Positions 1 to 9,166 of a stretch of 64,000 bases of DNA are shown here, one piece after another. Position numbers and translations under genes: made by a program. Position 1 is the stretch's first letter, and every line of letters starts with the position of its first letter. Source of the stretch: Desulfobulbus rhabdoformis (GTDB lineage Bacteria > Desulfobacterota > Desulfobulbia > Desulfobulbales > Desulfobulbaceae). The stretch is from contig NZ_JAFFQA010000010.1 in assembly GCF_016919065.1 (NCBI RefSeq), forward strand, positions 1 to 64,000. The letters run 5' to 3'. The notes below the pieces were generated by a model, which worked only from the letters and a program-made list of their open reading frames with translations, had not been told where the DNA came from and did not search any database.

Positions 1-1277
1 GGGTGGGGGGGGCGCTCCCTGTGTGAAGAGGAAGGCACCCTTTGAACCTCTGTTTCTGTAAGTTCCGCGATACGATCTTGGTTTGCCTCTGCCGTTGTTG
101 TCGTTTGTTGCAGAAGGACAAGATCTTCAAGTGGCTGACCGTCTAAAAGCTGATCAAAGCGGCTGATAAGATTGGAAACAGGCACCACATTGGTGAACTG
201 AACCGCGCGAATAAAGCTTAATTCAAGAGCCAAGCGAGGCTGCTGAGAATACCCTACTTTTTCAACACCTTCCAGAAGAAGGTTGAACATGGCAGAGATA
301 CTTTCCAAAGAAAAATCATCGGCAGTTGCACGGAGATGAGAGAGATCCTCTTCAGGCAGCTCAATCATGGAGCCGGGGTCAGGGGCTATCTTGCAGACAA
401 CTAGATTACGAAACCATTGCAAGAGATCGTTACAGAATCTTTTGATATCCGTACCATGGAGATACATCTCTTCGAGCAGTCGATAGATTGTCGCCAGGTC
501 CCCCTGTAAGAGGGCTGTACCCAGATGAGCAACCAGTTGATGGTTGACAAGGCCCAGGACTTCAACAACCTCATCAGCTTTTACCTCGTTGCCGCAATAG
601 GAAAAAATTTGATCGAGCAGGCTTAATCCATCACGAACGCTGCCGCTGGCCTCTCGTACGATCATGTCGACAGCGGCCTGCTCCATGCTCACACCCTCAA
701 GCTCAGCCAGATGCTGAAAATGGTCGGCCAACTCCTGGTGGCTGAGGCGTTTGAGTTCATAGCGCTGGCAGCGGGAGAGAATAGTTACCGGAACCTTGTG
801 GAGTTCGGTGGTGGCGAACATGAAGTAGACATGATCCGGCGGTTCCTCCAGGGTCTTTAACAGGGCGTTAAAGGCCTCGGTGGTGAGCATGTGGACCTCA
901 TCAATGATGATAATCTTGTAGCGGGAGTTGGTGGGCATGAAGCGAATTTTTTCCTTCAGCTCACGGATTTCCTGAATACCACGGTTGGAGGCGCCATCCA
1001 CTTCCTGCAGGTCAATGCTGGAGCCATCGGCGATTTCAAGGCAGGAACGGCACTGATTGCATGGTTCCACAGCCGGTCCCTGTTCGCAGTTGAGCGCCTT
1101 GGCCATGATGCGGGCCAGCGTTGTTTTACCGGTGCCGCGGATTCCGCTAAAAATAAGGGCGTGGGCAACCCGGCCCTGAGCCAAAGCGTTTTGCAGGGTG
1201 CGAACCACGGGCTTTTGGCCAACAACGTCGGCAAAAGTTTGTGGACGAGATTTTCTGGCGAGAACAAGATAAGACAC
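1..1277 (-). CDS. dnaX: DNA polymerase III subunit gamma/tau, 5' part
   Basis: Clamp-loader ATPase of the replicative polymerase. The protein starts at GTG 1277 and reads VSYLVLARKSRPQTF, the usual DnaX opening; no ATG lies upstream before an in-frame stop. Around residue 40 is the P-loop GIRGTGKTT, then a zinc-binding cysteine group (CEQ, CNQCRSC), the Walker B DEVHML and the sensor FATTELHKVP. About 425 residues are inside the window, covering ATPase and oligomerisation domains; the tau-specific tail is cut by the left edge. The gene follows the SRP RNA on the same strand. An eight-C run (coding strand) lies at positions 12-5, in the linker after domain III. Identity is certain; whether a short gamma form is made is unknown. 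Confidence 0.95.
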   Translation of the reverse strand, partial: MSYLVLARKSRPQTFADVVGQKPVVRTLQNALAQGRVAHALIFSGIRGTGKTTLARIMAKALNCEQGPAVEPCNQCRSCLEIADGSSIDLQEVDGASNRGIQEIRELKEKIRFMPTNSRYKIIIIDEVHMLTTEAFNALLKTLEEPPDHVYFMFATTELHKVPVTILSRCQRYELKRLSHQELADHFQHLAELEGVSMEQAAVDMIVREASGSVRDGLSLLDQIFSYCGNEVKADEVVEVLGLVNHQLVAHLGTALLQGDLATIYRLLEEMYLHGTDIKRFCNDLLQWFRNLVVCKIAPDPGSMIELPEEDLSHLRATADDFSLESISAMFNLLLEGVEKVGYSQQPRLALELSFIRAVQFTNVVPVSNLISRFDQLLDGQPLEDLVLLQQTTTTAEANQDRIAELTETEVQRVPSSSHRERPPH

Positions 1278-1360
1278 AGCAGCTCTAGGCAGTCGGTTCT
1301 CAGGTTGGGGTTGAAGCGAGGTAGAATAGGCTTATGCCACTTGAGGTACCCTTAAAAAAG

Positions 1361-1461
1361 GATAGCCGGGCAACCCCATGCACATAAAGAGTGTCACTAC
1401 CGCTGCTTCCTCCCGGACCTGACGGGGTTCGTGATTCTTTATTGCACAGGACCCGGCTATC
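1361..1461 (-). ncRNA. ffs: small signal recognition particle RNA (4.5S type)
   Basis: On the minus strand the first and last ten bases (GATAGCCGGG / CCCGGCTATC) pair, closing one long hairpin of about 100 nt. The tip carries the SRP domain IV signature: GTCAGGTCCGG, then GAGGAAGCAGC in the asymmetric loop, where Ffh binds. It sits about 80 bp upstream of dnaX, a frequent bacterial arrangement. The mature ends are inferred from the terminal pairing. Confidence 0.93.
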
Positions 1462-1548
1462 ACACTGGAGATCATGTGGCTGTTCTATTGAGCTCTGGGG
1501 CGCCCGAGGCGCCAAGGATTGTTGTGTTGAGCCCAAGTTGGTCCGGCG

Positions 1549-1577
1549 TTTATACTCTTGTTTTGTGCAGGCGTCAA
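1549..1577 (-). promoter_or_regulatory. sigma-70-type promoter of the SRP RNA
   Basis: On the minus strand TTGACG (1577-1572) and TATAAA (1554-1549) are separated by exactly 17 bp. A start near 1542 would give a leader of about 80 nt before the SRP hairpin, so 5' processing would be needed. Prediction by motif only. Confidence 0.6.
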
Positions 1578-1737
1578 GGATTTTGATGCAATCTTTTGCC
1601 TGGAATGCAGCCAGGGGGGCCTTACGCAGAAACCAATAAAAATCCCCTTATCCTCACAAAGAGCGCTTGAGGAGAAAGGGGACAGAGGTCGTATAAGCAA
1701 AAAAAATGTATGGATTTGGCAGTGGGTGGAGAAACCT

Positions 1738-2730
1738 CTAAAAAAGGAGATCTTTTTTACCCAGAACCGCAACCAGGTCATCGGCGGCGCGAGTGGGGGC
1801 GATTTTCCCTTGCTCGACACCCGCTTTAATCCCCGGCAGCAACTTTTGTGTCTCTTCGTGATTGTAAAACCAGCGCTCAAGCCCTTCATTGACCAGAAAC
1901 CACATCCAGCTCATGGCCTGATCCTGACGTTTTTTCTGCAGCTCGCCTGAGTTGGTCATGATGTCTTTATGTTTCATGATGGTTTCCCAGACCTCCTCAA
2001 GACCGCGGTGCTCTAATGCGCTGCAGGTCATGACCGGCGGCATCCAGTTGGGCGAGGAGGGGGTAACCAGGTGCAGTGCTGTTTCATACTGTTTTTTGGC
2101 AAGTCTAGCCCGGGTGACATTATCGCCGTCTGCCTTGTTGACCACAATGGCATCTGCTACTTCAAGAACACCTTTTTTGATGCCCTGCAGTTCATCGCCA
2201 GCGCCTGAAATCTGGAGTACCAGAAAGAAGTCGCACATGGAGGCAACGGTGGTCTCTGATTGACCAACACCTACGGTTTCGATGATGATAACATCAAAAC
2301 CAGCCGCCTCACAGACAAGCATGGTTTCCCTGGTTTTTCGGGCAACACCACCCAGAGACCCACCGGAAGGTGAAGGGCGAATAAAGGCCATGTCGTTAAC
2401 GGCAAGTTGCTCCATGCGGGTTTTGTCACCAAGAATGGACCCGCCACTTCTGGTGCTCGAAGGATCGATTGCGAGAACAGCAACCCGAAACCCCAGTTTT
2501 GTCAACATGGTACCAAAGCTCTCGATGAAGGTACTTTTGCCAGCACCCGGAACACCGGTAATACCAAGACGAACGGCCTTGCCAGTGCGGGGAAGAAGCT
2601 CATTGATCACCCGTCTGGCGATGTCCTGATGGGTGGCCAGGGTGGATTCAATGAGGGTGATTGTGCGTGAGAGCATAAGGCGATTGTTGTCCAGAACGCC
2701 TTGAATGTAATAACTGGGATCTTTTTGCAT
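1738..2730 (-). CDS. meaB: methylmalonyl-CoA mutase-associated GTPase MeaB
   Basis: G3E-family P-loop GTPase that protects and reloads adenosylcobalamin-dependent methylmalonyl-CoA mutase. In the 330-residue protein the P-loop GVPGAGKS is at 59-66, the metal-site stretch ETVGVGQSE at 151-159 and the guanine-specificity motif NKADG at 198-202. The length is normal for MeaB/ArgK. It lies about 100 bp downstream of the mutase gene on the same strand, which fits its partner. The old annotation 'LAO/AO transport kinase' for this family is considered wrong. No clear terminator is seen after the stop. Confidence 0.95.
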   Translation of the reverse strand: MQKDPSYYIQGVLDNNRLMLSRTITLIESTLATHQDIARRVINELLPRTGKAVRLGITGVPGAGKSTFIESFGTMLTKLGFRVAVLAIDPSSTRSGGSILGDKTRMEQLAVNDMAFIRPSPSGGSLGGVARKTRETMLVCEAAGFDVIIIETVGVGQSETTVASMCDFFLVLQISGAGDELQGIKKGVLEVADAIVVNKADGDNVTRARLAKKQYETALHLVTPSSPNWMPPVMTCSALEHRGLEEVWETIMKHKDIMTNSGELQKKRQDQAMSWMWFLVNEGLERWFYNHEETQKLLPGIKAGVEQGKIAPTRAADDLVAVLGKKDLLF

Positions 2731-2831
2731 ATTCGGCCTTTCGTAGAGGTTTTGGAGGGTGAAAACAGCAAACGGACGGATTTTAGCCCGTCCGTTTGCA
2801 TGTTTACCAATATGCTTTTAGCAGTCGTTAC

Positions 2832-4979
2832 TTACTTGCAGTATTTTTCCTCAAGCATATCCAGGACTTTGCCTGCAGACTCGGTGATCGGGGTACCAGG
2901 TCCGTAAATACCCTTGCAACCAGCGTCATAAAGGTAGTCATAGTCGCTTGGCGGAATAACACCACCGGCAACAACCATGATCTCACCGGCACCCTGAGCT
3001 TTGAGTTTTTCGATCAACTCAGGAACAAGGGCTTTATGACCAGCGGCCAGAGAGGAGGCGCCAACGATGTGAACGTCATTCTCGATAGCCATCTTGGCGG
3101 CTTCGTCCGGAGTCTGGAACATCGGGCTGATGTCGACATCAAAACCGAGATCCGCGTAGGAAGAAGCAACAACCTTGATACCACGGTCATGACCGTCCTG
3201 ACCCATTTTGGTAACCAGGATACGCGGACGACGACCGGTTTTTGCCAGGAAGTCGTCGGTGCGTTTGCGCAGTGCATCGATAACCTGAGCGCTGTCAGCA
3301 CTGGCTTCTGAATACTCAGAAGAGTAGGCACCGGATACGCACTGGGTTGTGGCGACGAAACGTCCAAATACTTTTTCCATAGCGTCAGAAATCTCTCCAA
3401 CAGTTGCTCTGGCTTTGGCTGCATCGATAGCGGCGGCAAGGAGGTTTTCTTTACCACCGGCAGCCTTGGTGATGGCTTCGAGGCAGGCCTGACATTTGGC
3501 CTCGTCACGGTTGGCTTTGGTCTCTTTGATACGTTCGATCTGCTCAAGGCGAACAGAATCCGGTACCTCGAGTACCTCGAAGTCAAGTTTCTCATCTTTG
3601 AGGCGATACTTATTCACACCAACGATAACGTCTTTACCCTGGTCGATACGGGCCTGACGACGAGCAGCAGACTCTTCGATGCGCAGTTTTGGCATACCGG
3701 AAGCGATAGCCTTGGCCATACCGCCAAGATCCTCGATCTCGTCCATGATCTTCTCGGCACCTTTCACGATCTCGTTGGTGAGCCATTCGATGTAGTAAGA
3801 GCCACCCAACGGATCGGCAACCTTACAGACCTGAGACTCTTCCTGGATGATGATCTGGGTGTTACGGGCGATACGTGCGGAGAATTCAGTCGGCAGACAA
3901 ACAGCCTCGTCAAAGGAGTTGGTATGCAGGGACTGGGTTCCACCAAGAACGGCGGACATGGCCTCGATGGTGGTCCGGATAACGTTATTGTACGGATCCT
4001 GCTCAGTCAGTGACCAACCTGAGGTCTGACAATGGGTACGCAGCATGGTGGATTTCGGATTCTTCGGATTGAACTGCTGCATCTGTTTGTACCAGAGGTA
4101 ACGTGCAGCACGCAGCATAGCGATATCCATGAAGAAGTTCATGCCGATACCGAAGAAGAAGGACAGGCGCGGAGCAAAGGTGTCCACATCCATACCAGAG
4201 GCGATAGCAGCGCGAACATACTCAATACCATCTGCCAGGGTGAATGCTGTCTGGAGCACAGAATCGGCACCGGCTTCCATGATGTGGTAACCGGAGATAG
4301 AGATGGTGTTGTATTTGGGCATGTTCTGCGAAGAGAACGCCATAATGTCGGAGATAATCCGCATGGAAGGCTCAGGCGGATAGATATAGGTGTTACGAGT
4401 CAGGTACTCTTTGAGGATGTCATTCTGGATGGTACCGTTAAGCTGCTCCTGTTTTACACCAGACTCTTCGGCAGCGGCTATCCACATGGCCAGAATCGGG
4501 ATAACAGCACCGTTCATGGTCATGGAAACGGACATTTTGTCCAAAGGAATACCGTCAAAGAGGATTTTCATATCCTCGATGGAGTCGATGGCAACACCAG
4601 CTTTACCGATATCACCGGAAACACGGGGGTTGTCAGAGTCGTAACCGCGATGGGTGGAGAGGGAGAAGGCAACGGAGAGACCTTTCTGGCCAGCTGCCAG
4701 GTTTTTGCGATAGAATTCGTTGGAAGCTTTCGCAGTGGAGAAACCAGCATACTGGCGGATGGTCCAGGGGCGTCCGGCATACATGGTGGCCATCGGACCA
4801 CGGGTATACGGGGCCATACCGGGAAATGCACTCAGGGACTCGAGGCCTTTCAGGTCTTCTTCGGTGTACAGCGGTTTTACAGCAATGCCTTCGGGAGATT
4901 GCCAGGTGATGTCGTCCGGGCTTTTTCCCTTCATCTGCTTGGTGGCGACTTCAACCCATTGATCATATCCAGTTGCCAT
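2832..4979 (-). CDS. scpA: methylmalonyl-CoA mutase, single-chain
   Basis: Adenosylcobalamin-dependent isomerase interconverting succinyl-CoA and (R)-methylmalonyl-CoA. The 715-residue chain has the substrate-binding TIM barrel in roughly the first 540 residues and the B12-binding Rossmann domain at the C-terminus, with the base-off motif DGHDRG where His597 would be the lower cobalt ligand. The whole enzyme is in one chain, as in ScpA/MutB, and no separate small subunit is seen. AAGGAG stands 8 bp before the ATG. The order epimerase, mutase, MeaB suggests one functional unit. Together with the CoA-transferase upstream it supports propionate use or formation; direction cannot be read from sequence. 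Confidence 0.97.
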   Translation of the reverse strand: MATGYDQWVEVATKQMKGKSPDDITWQSPEGIAVKPLYTEEDLKGLESLSAFPGMAPYTRGPMATMYAGRPWTIRQYAGFSTAKASNEFYRKNLAAGQKGLSVAFSLSTHRGYDSDNPRVSGDIGKAGVAIDSIEDMKILFDGIPLDKMSVSMTMNGAVIPILAMWIAAAEESGVKQEQLNGTIQNDILKEYLTRNTYIYPPEPSMRIISDIMAFSSQNMPKYNTISISGYHIMEAGADSVLQTAFTLADGIEYVRAAIASGMDVDTFAPRLSFFFGIGMNFFMDIAMLRAARYLWYKQMQQFNPKNPKSTMLRTHCQTSGWSLTEQDPYNNVIRTTIEAMSAVLGGTQSLHTNSFDEAVCLPTEFSARIARNTQIIIQEESQVCKVADPLGGSYYIEWLTNEIVKGAEKIMDEIEDLGGMAKAIASGMPKLRIEESAARRQARIDQGKDVIVGVNKYRLKDEKLDFEVLEVPDSVRLEQIERIKETKANRDEAKCQACLEAITKAAGGKENLLAAAIDAAKARATVGEISDAMEKVFGRFVATTQCVSGAYSSEYSEASADSAQVIDALRKRTDDFLAKTGRRPRILVTKMGQDGHDRGIKVVASSYADLGFDVDISPMFQTPDEAAKMAIENDVHIVGASSLAAGHKALVPELIEKLKAQGAGEIMVVAGGVIPPSDYDYLYDAGCKGIYGPGTPITESAGKVLDMLEEKYCK

Positions 4980-5034
4980 GTCACTTACTCCTTGTGGTTA
5001 GCTTGGGGTTCATCCCCAGTTTAAATAAAACAAA

Positions 5035-5080
5035 CTGGTCCGACAATCACTCCGCTCAAGGAGTACATTGTCGGCACCAG
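5035..5080 (-). terminator. hairpin between epimerase and mutase genes
   Basis: CTGGTCCGACAAT and ATTGTCGGCACCAG pair with one bulge. On the minus strand the stem is followed by TTTGTTTTATTT. It could be a weak terminator after the epimerase gene, or a processing and stability hairpin setting unequal expression of epimerase and mutase. Confidence 0.5.
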
Positions 5081-5139
5081 TGTTTTTCTCCCATTGAGTA
5101 CTTCGTTGCCGCGAATTGCTCAATGCGTTGGAACTTTAT

Positions 5140-5541
5140 TTAGCGCTCTGAGATCTCGACGAGAACGCCGCCAGTGGCTTTGGGATGCAAGAAGGCAATT
5201 TTTGCTCCACCAGCACCCATGCGCGGGGTTTTGTCGATCAGAGCAACACCTTTTTCCTGCAGCTCGGCCAGCGCTTCTTCGATGTTTTCTACGCGAAAAG
5301 CAACATGCTGGAAGCCAGGACCTTTTTTCTCGATGAATTTAGCGATAGGCCCATCAGGTGCGGTGGAGACAAGCAGTTCAACCTCACTTTCGCCAACGGG
5401 CAGGAAGGCTGTGGTAACTTTCTGCTCTTCAACAGTCTCCGTGCCTTCGAGTTTGAGTCCCATAACATCTGACCAGAATTTTTTACCCTCGTCCAAGTTC
5501 GGTACAGCAATACCCAAGTGATCAATTTTGAGAACTTTCAT
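5140..5541 (-). CDS. mce: methylmalonyl-CoA epimerase
   Basis: Converts (S)- to (R)-methylmalonyl-CoA, linking propionyl-CoA carboxylation to the mutase. The 133-residue protein is one glyoxalase/vicinal-oxygen-chelate fold made of two beta-alpha modules. Metal-ligand motifs are visible near the N-terminus (IDHLGIAVPN), in the middle (GFQHVAFRVENIEEAL) and at the C-terminus (VLVEISER). Length and motifs match Mce rather than generic dioxygenases. AAGGAG lies upstream of the ATG. The gene is next to its partner enzymes, which makes the assignment firm. Confidence 0.93.
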   Translation of the reverse strand: MKVLKIDHLGIAVPNLDEGKKFWSDVMGLKLEGTETVEEQKVTTAFLPVGESEVELLVSTAPDGPIAKFIEKKGPGFQHVAFRVENIEEALAELQEKGVALIDKTPRMGAGGAKIAFLHPKATGGVLVEISER

Positions 5542-5761
5542 GCTGTCAGCTCCTTTCCGTTACATGTGTCGGATGTGATTATGTTTGATATAGCAGTGGG
5601 ACAGGTTTGCCGGTAGTTCCGGAAATCCAGTAAATAAGTATGCTCGAAGTATACTTGCGAACATTAACTTTTTTCTATATTTTCAAAGATTCAGCACAAA
5701 TATTTCAGTAAATTCTGTGGGGGTGCGGTGGGAGGCACCGGCATTGCAAAATTTCTGAAAA

Positions 5762-5790
5762 CGACAGTGCCGCTTTATGCGGCACTGTCG
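5762..5790 (-). terminator. terminator after the CoA-transferase genes
   Basis: CGACAGTGCCGC pairs perfectly with GCGGCACTGTCG across a five-base loop, 15 bp past the CoA-transferase beta stop. The minus-strand run that follows is short (GTTTTC). It probably separates the CoA-transferase pair from the epimerase/mutase unit. Confidence 0.7.
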
Positions 5791-5804
5791 ATGGCAGGTG
5801 TACT

Positions 5805-6605
5805 TTACTTGGCAACCCGTTTAACGAAAACGCCGTTGGGATCGATCTCCTCACGGATGAGTCGAATTTCCTCTACGGTTGGTGCCGGGAACTCAGAAAC
5901 GTCAGGAGATACCAGCAGCTCAAATCCTGTTGCCTCCTGGATAGACTCAACGGTCTCGCCAGGATAGGTGTGGATCAGACGCATTCTGTTGGAACCTTCC
6001 TCAAAGTCACAGATACCCTTAGTGGTGATGACGCGGTAGGGACCCTTGCCCTGCATACCGGCTTTCTGGCGTGCACCGGGAGATCCATCAAGATGACCGG
6101 GGCTTGTCATGTAGGAGACCTGCTGATTGAATTTCTTTTTGTCGTGGGGGACAATCAGAATGGTCCGTTCACAGGAGGCAGCCATGTCAGAGGCGCCACC
6201 AGAGCCAGGCAGGCGTACTTTCGGGGTTTGGTAGCCGTCCGGATAGTCACCCATCATGGTCGAGTTGAGGTTGCCGTACATATCAACCTCTGCGCCGCCA
6301 ATAAAGCCAAAATCAGCAAAACCGCGCTGGGTCAGCTCAAAGGCCGCATTCAGGCCTTTTACGTAGGAGGCCCCGGTAAAGGTACGGGAGTCACCTACGG
6401 AAACAGGCAGACCGTGGCGCAGAGGAGGGCCAACAGCACCAGCCTCAAAGACAGGGATGAGGCCAGGGGCGTGGGTACGGTTGGCAAGTAGGGCGGCCAC
6501 CATGGGCAAACCGGTACCAACAAAAACAATTTTATTGTCTTCCAGTATTTTTGAACCCGCCACAACGATAATTTCTTGGGCGGTATAGTCCGTTGAAGCT
6601 GTCAT
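5805..6605 (-). CDS. gctB: CoA-transferase beta subunit, glutaconate type
   Basis: Beta subunit of a class I CoA-transferase of the GctAB group. Glu54 in PVFEAGAVGPP sits at the same position as the catalytic glutamate known from Acidaminococcus glutaconate CoA-transferase, which forms the glutamyl-CoA thioester. The 266-residue length is normal. AAGGAG precedes the ATG. It lies 54 bp after the alpha subunit gene on the same strand and upstream of the methylmalonyl-CoA genes. The true substrate is not readable; a propionate/succinate exchange is an inference from context, and a 3-oxoacid or glutaconate substrate remains possible. Confidence 0.88.
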   Translation of the reverse strand: MTASTDYTAQEIIVVAGSKILEDNKIVFVGTGLPMVAALLANRTHAPGLIPVFEAGAVGPPLRHGLPVSVGDSRTFTGASYVKGLNAAFELTQRGFADFGFIGGAEVDMYGNLNSTMMGDYPDGYQTPKVRLPGSGGASDMAASCERTILIVPHDKKKFNQQVSYMTSPGHLDGSPGARQKAGMQGKGPYRVITTKGICDFEEGSNRMRLIHTYPGETVESIQEATGFELLVSPDVSEFPAPTVEEIRLIREEIDPNGVFVKRVAK

Positions 6606-6659
6606 ATCGACTCCTTATCTTAAGGTTATGAGAATTTCGTGCTGGATCTGAGGCTTAAG

Positions 6660-7676
6660 TTAGGCCAGGCGCTCGCAGTTCTGCATTTCTAGAGCTTTCA
6701 CTGCCAGCAGGTCCTTAACGCCGACTTTCTGCAAAAATCCTTCGAAGTTCTCAACACCGTAGATATACTCGTCAAAGTATGCTTTAAGGGCATCCGTAGG
6801 TCCACCTTTGACGATGGGGGCGATGAGACCCAGGAAGTTACGGATGTGATCGCCATCAAACCAGTAATGGCGACGGCAGGCTCCTGGATAGGCGCCGTAG
6901 GGGACCTCGACAACCGCGTCAACGGCTGCAAAGGGGATCATGACATCTTTGGGGTTGGAGCAGAGAAGCTCATGAGAGACGAGCTGCTCGCAGGTGACGA
7001 TAGTGTGGGCGGAAGCCATGGCGATTTCCGCGCAGGTGCAGTCCGTACCACGAATGATGCAGTTACCGAATTTGTCTGCGGCCTGAACGTGGAGAACGGA
7101 TACGTTGGGGTTAGATGCCGGGATAACACCGATTTTACGACCGGTGAAGGGGCAGTCTATAATTTTGGTGCGGCTGGTGTCTTTGATGTCACCGCCAAGG
7201 GGGCTACGAGTGGGGATAAAGGGCAGCCCCATGGAGCCAGCTTTAAAGCGGGCTGACATGTTGTAGTTTGACCAGTCTTCGATATCTATCAAGCCTCGCT
7301 CGGCAAGATAGCGCCAGCCGGGAGCCAGGCCAAAGCCCTCATGGGCCCAGTAGGCAAGCTCAATGCGTTTGATGTTGCATTTTTCAGGATTGAGGATCAT
7401 GGCTGCGCCGAGATATTCGGGAGCCATACCTGCAGATTGAAAAGAAAGGGTGAGGTCTTTAAATCCCTGCCGAATCATCTCGTGGCAGGTGGCAATGGGC
7501 TGGCGCACGTCGACGAATCCACCGATGCCAACATTATCGCCATCGTTGATGAATTTGGAGACAGCGTCTTTCAGGGACATGCGTTTGTCGCGCATGGACT
7601 TGTCTTTATTGACAAGTGCTTCCCTCGCTTCATCGGGTGATAAACCAGTCCAGAACATATTCGCGTTGTTTTCCAA
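6660..7676 (-). CDS. gctA: CoA-transferase alpha subunit, glutaconate type
   Basis: Alpha subunit partner of the downstream beta subunit. The 338-residue protein has the GctA-like glycine-rich entry (GDNVGIGGFVDVRQP) and the central SPLGGDIKDTSRTKIIDCPFTG region, split here in meaning only. The start is taken at TTG 7676 because AGAGG stands at a workable distance; ATG 7658 (MFWTGLSPDE) is an alternative without a good ribosome site. The pair forms its own transcription unit, ended by the hairpin at 5762-5790. Role in activating a short-chain acid for the methylmalonyl-CoA route is inferred. Confidence 0.87.
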   Translation of the reverse strand: MENNANMFWTGLSPDEAREALVNKDKSMRDKRMSLKDAVSKFINDGDNVGIGGFVDVRQPIATCHEMIRQGFKDLTLSFQSAGMAPEYLGAAMILNPEKCNIKRIELAYWAHEGFGLAPGWRYLAERGLIDIEDWSNYNMSARFKAGSMGLPFIPTRSPLGGDIKDTSRTKIIDCPFTGRKIGVIPASNPNVSVLHVQAADKFGNCIIRGTDCTCAEIAMASAHTIVTCEQLVSHELLCSNPKDVMIPFAAVDAVVEVPYGAYPGACRRHYWFDGDHIRNFLGLIAPIVKGGPTDALKAYFDEYIYGVENFEGFLQKVGVKDLLAVKALEMQNCERLA

Positions 7677-8591
7677 TGTGTTACCTCTTCCTGTCTATCA
7701 AGCGTTTTTGTTGCCCGGCTACCAGAAATAGGCCAGCCAGGATCCCCCTATACAAAAAAAAGACCGGAAAACAGTAGGTTAAATACTACTCTTTCGCCGG
7801 CCTTTCTTCTGACTCGATCGAACACGATGCACTGCAACTCTTGAAAATCTTACTGTCATATATGAGCCAATTTTCCTCAAATGGTCCTCCCGGGTTATCC
7901 GGGTGAATACAGATGATCTGCACATCTACGGGCGCTATGCCCGTCTTTCTTGACTGCACGGGAAAAACGAGTCTCTTTCGCAACTGGTACGACAAGCTAT
8001 GGAAAGGACTAAAAGCTACTTCTGTACTACCTCACAACTTTGAACACCTGCCCGGACAAACTGGCAGTCTCTACGTAAAAAATCGGCTTCCTGGGAATCC
8101 GATTCATCATCAAAAAATAAAAAGCCGGTAACCAGCTAAAACTAAATAACTTACGGTGTGGTTTTCCTATTTAAGATTGGGCGATTTGTCAACAGCAAAA
8201 AAAAAATCTAATCAAATAATGAACGGCAGTTCACTTACAATGTCTGAAAAAATAACCATTTAGCTAGTGTTCGTTTTAATGCTCTTTTTTTCGCTTGCTC
8301 AATTTGCACAGAGCGATAATTTTTTGTCGCCTCGCATTATTTGTTAACTCTTTTAAATACTGATAAAAAATTGTTTTGAGTTAGGAGGATAGGAGCTTGT
8401 GACAAACGGAATTTTAGTGTACAACTCCATACTTGGTGGCCCCTTATGCACAAATTTGAAATGTTTTTGCACAATATCGTTTCTTGGTAAAAACAGGAGA
8501 GTTTTGGATCATCGCCCCTGAGCTGTTTTCTTCCTTGGCACTTGAGCAGGGATTTCATCCCTATCGACAATACATTCAAAGGAGTGATCGG
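7677..8591. other. long divergent intergenic region
   Basis: About 900 bp between the divergently read CoA-transferase and adenosyltransferase genes. Two overlapping antiparallel ORFs of about 70 codons (7786-7995 minus, 7913-8131 plus) have no recognisable features. From 8130 to 8480 the sequence is AT-rich with runs of A and T, suited to promoters in both directions. I looked for a cobalamin riboswitch and saw no B12-box. Nothing firm can be annotated. Confidence 0.6.
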
Positions 8592-9161
8592 ATGAAGGTA
8601 TACACTGGTGGTGGAGATAAAGGCAAAACAAGCCTCTTTTCCGGGGAACGTGTTCCCAAACATCATATACGGATCGAGGCCTACGGCGACCTTGATGAAC
8701 TGAATTCCGTACTTGGTGCGATTGTCGCAAATTTACCGCCAAACGAAGACGCGATCGCCCAGGATCTGGAAAATATTCAGGCCAACCTTTTTCTCGCTGG
8801 TGCATGGTTGGCAACGACTCCAGACTCCTCTGCAACCAGTTACCTGACGACTCTTCCTGAAAATGTTGCAAAAGATCTTGAACAGCGCATTGACGCTTTA
8901 TCTGAAGTCCTCCCTCTGTTAAAAGAATTTATTCTTCCTGGTGGTGCGCCTGTTGCTGCATGGGCGCATCTTGCCCGAACCGTCTGCCGTCGTTGCGAGC
9001 GACGCCTCACCCAGTTAATGGAGACCTCAAAGCAATCGGATGTTTCCGAGCTTGCGGTCATTCAAGTTTACCTTAACCGTCTGTCCGATTATTTGTTTGT
9101 AGTGGCACGGTACCTGAATCAGGTGCTGGGCACCCCTGATAAAACTTGGAAGAAGAACTGA
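8592..9161 (+). CDS. cob(I)alamin adenosyltransferase, PduO/MMAB type
   Basis: Transfers the adenosyl group of ATP to cob(I)alamin, making the cofactor required by the mutase in this window. The protein is 189 residues. It opens MKVYTGGGDKGKTSLFSGE, the ATP-binding N-terminal loop of the PduO family, and later has the conserved stretch FILPGGAPVAAWAHLART followed by CRRCERRL. The start ATG 8592 is chosen because AAGGAG lies 8 bp upstream and the family begins here; an upstream TTG at 8484 would add 36 unconserved residues. The next gene starts 5 bp after the stop, suggesting an operon. Confidence 0.94.
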   Translation: MKVYTGGGDKGKTSLFSGERVPKHHIRIEAYGDLDELNSVLGAIVANLPPNEDAIAQDLENIQANLFLAGAWLATTPDSSATSYLTTLPENVAKDLEQRIDALSEVLPLLKEFILPGGAPVAAWAHLARTVCRRCERRLTQLMETSKQSDVSELAVIQVYLNRLSDYLFVVARYLNQVLGTPDKTWKKN

Positions 9162-9166
9162 TAATT

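Noticed and set aside
4032..5024. A 330-codon open frame on the plus strand opposite the mutase gene
   Set aside because: It is the antisense shadow of a strongly conserved enzyme, has low-complexity His/Gly-rich content, no ribosome site and no recognisable domain.
7786..8131. Two overlapping small ORFs in the long intergenic region
   Set aside because: They overlap on opposite strands, lack ribosome sites and protein-like composition.
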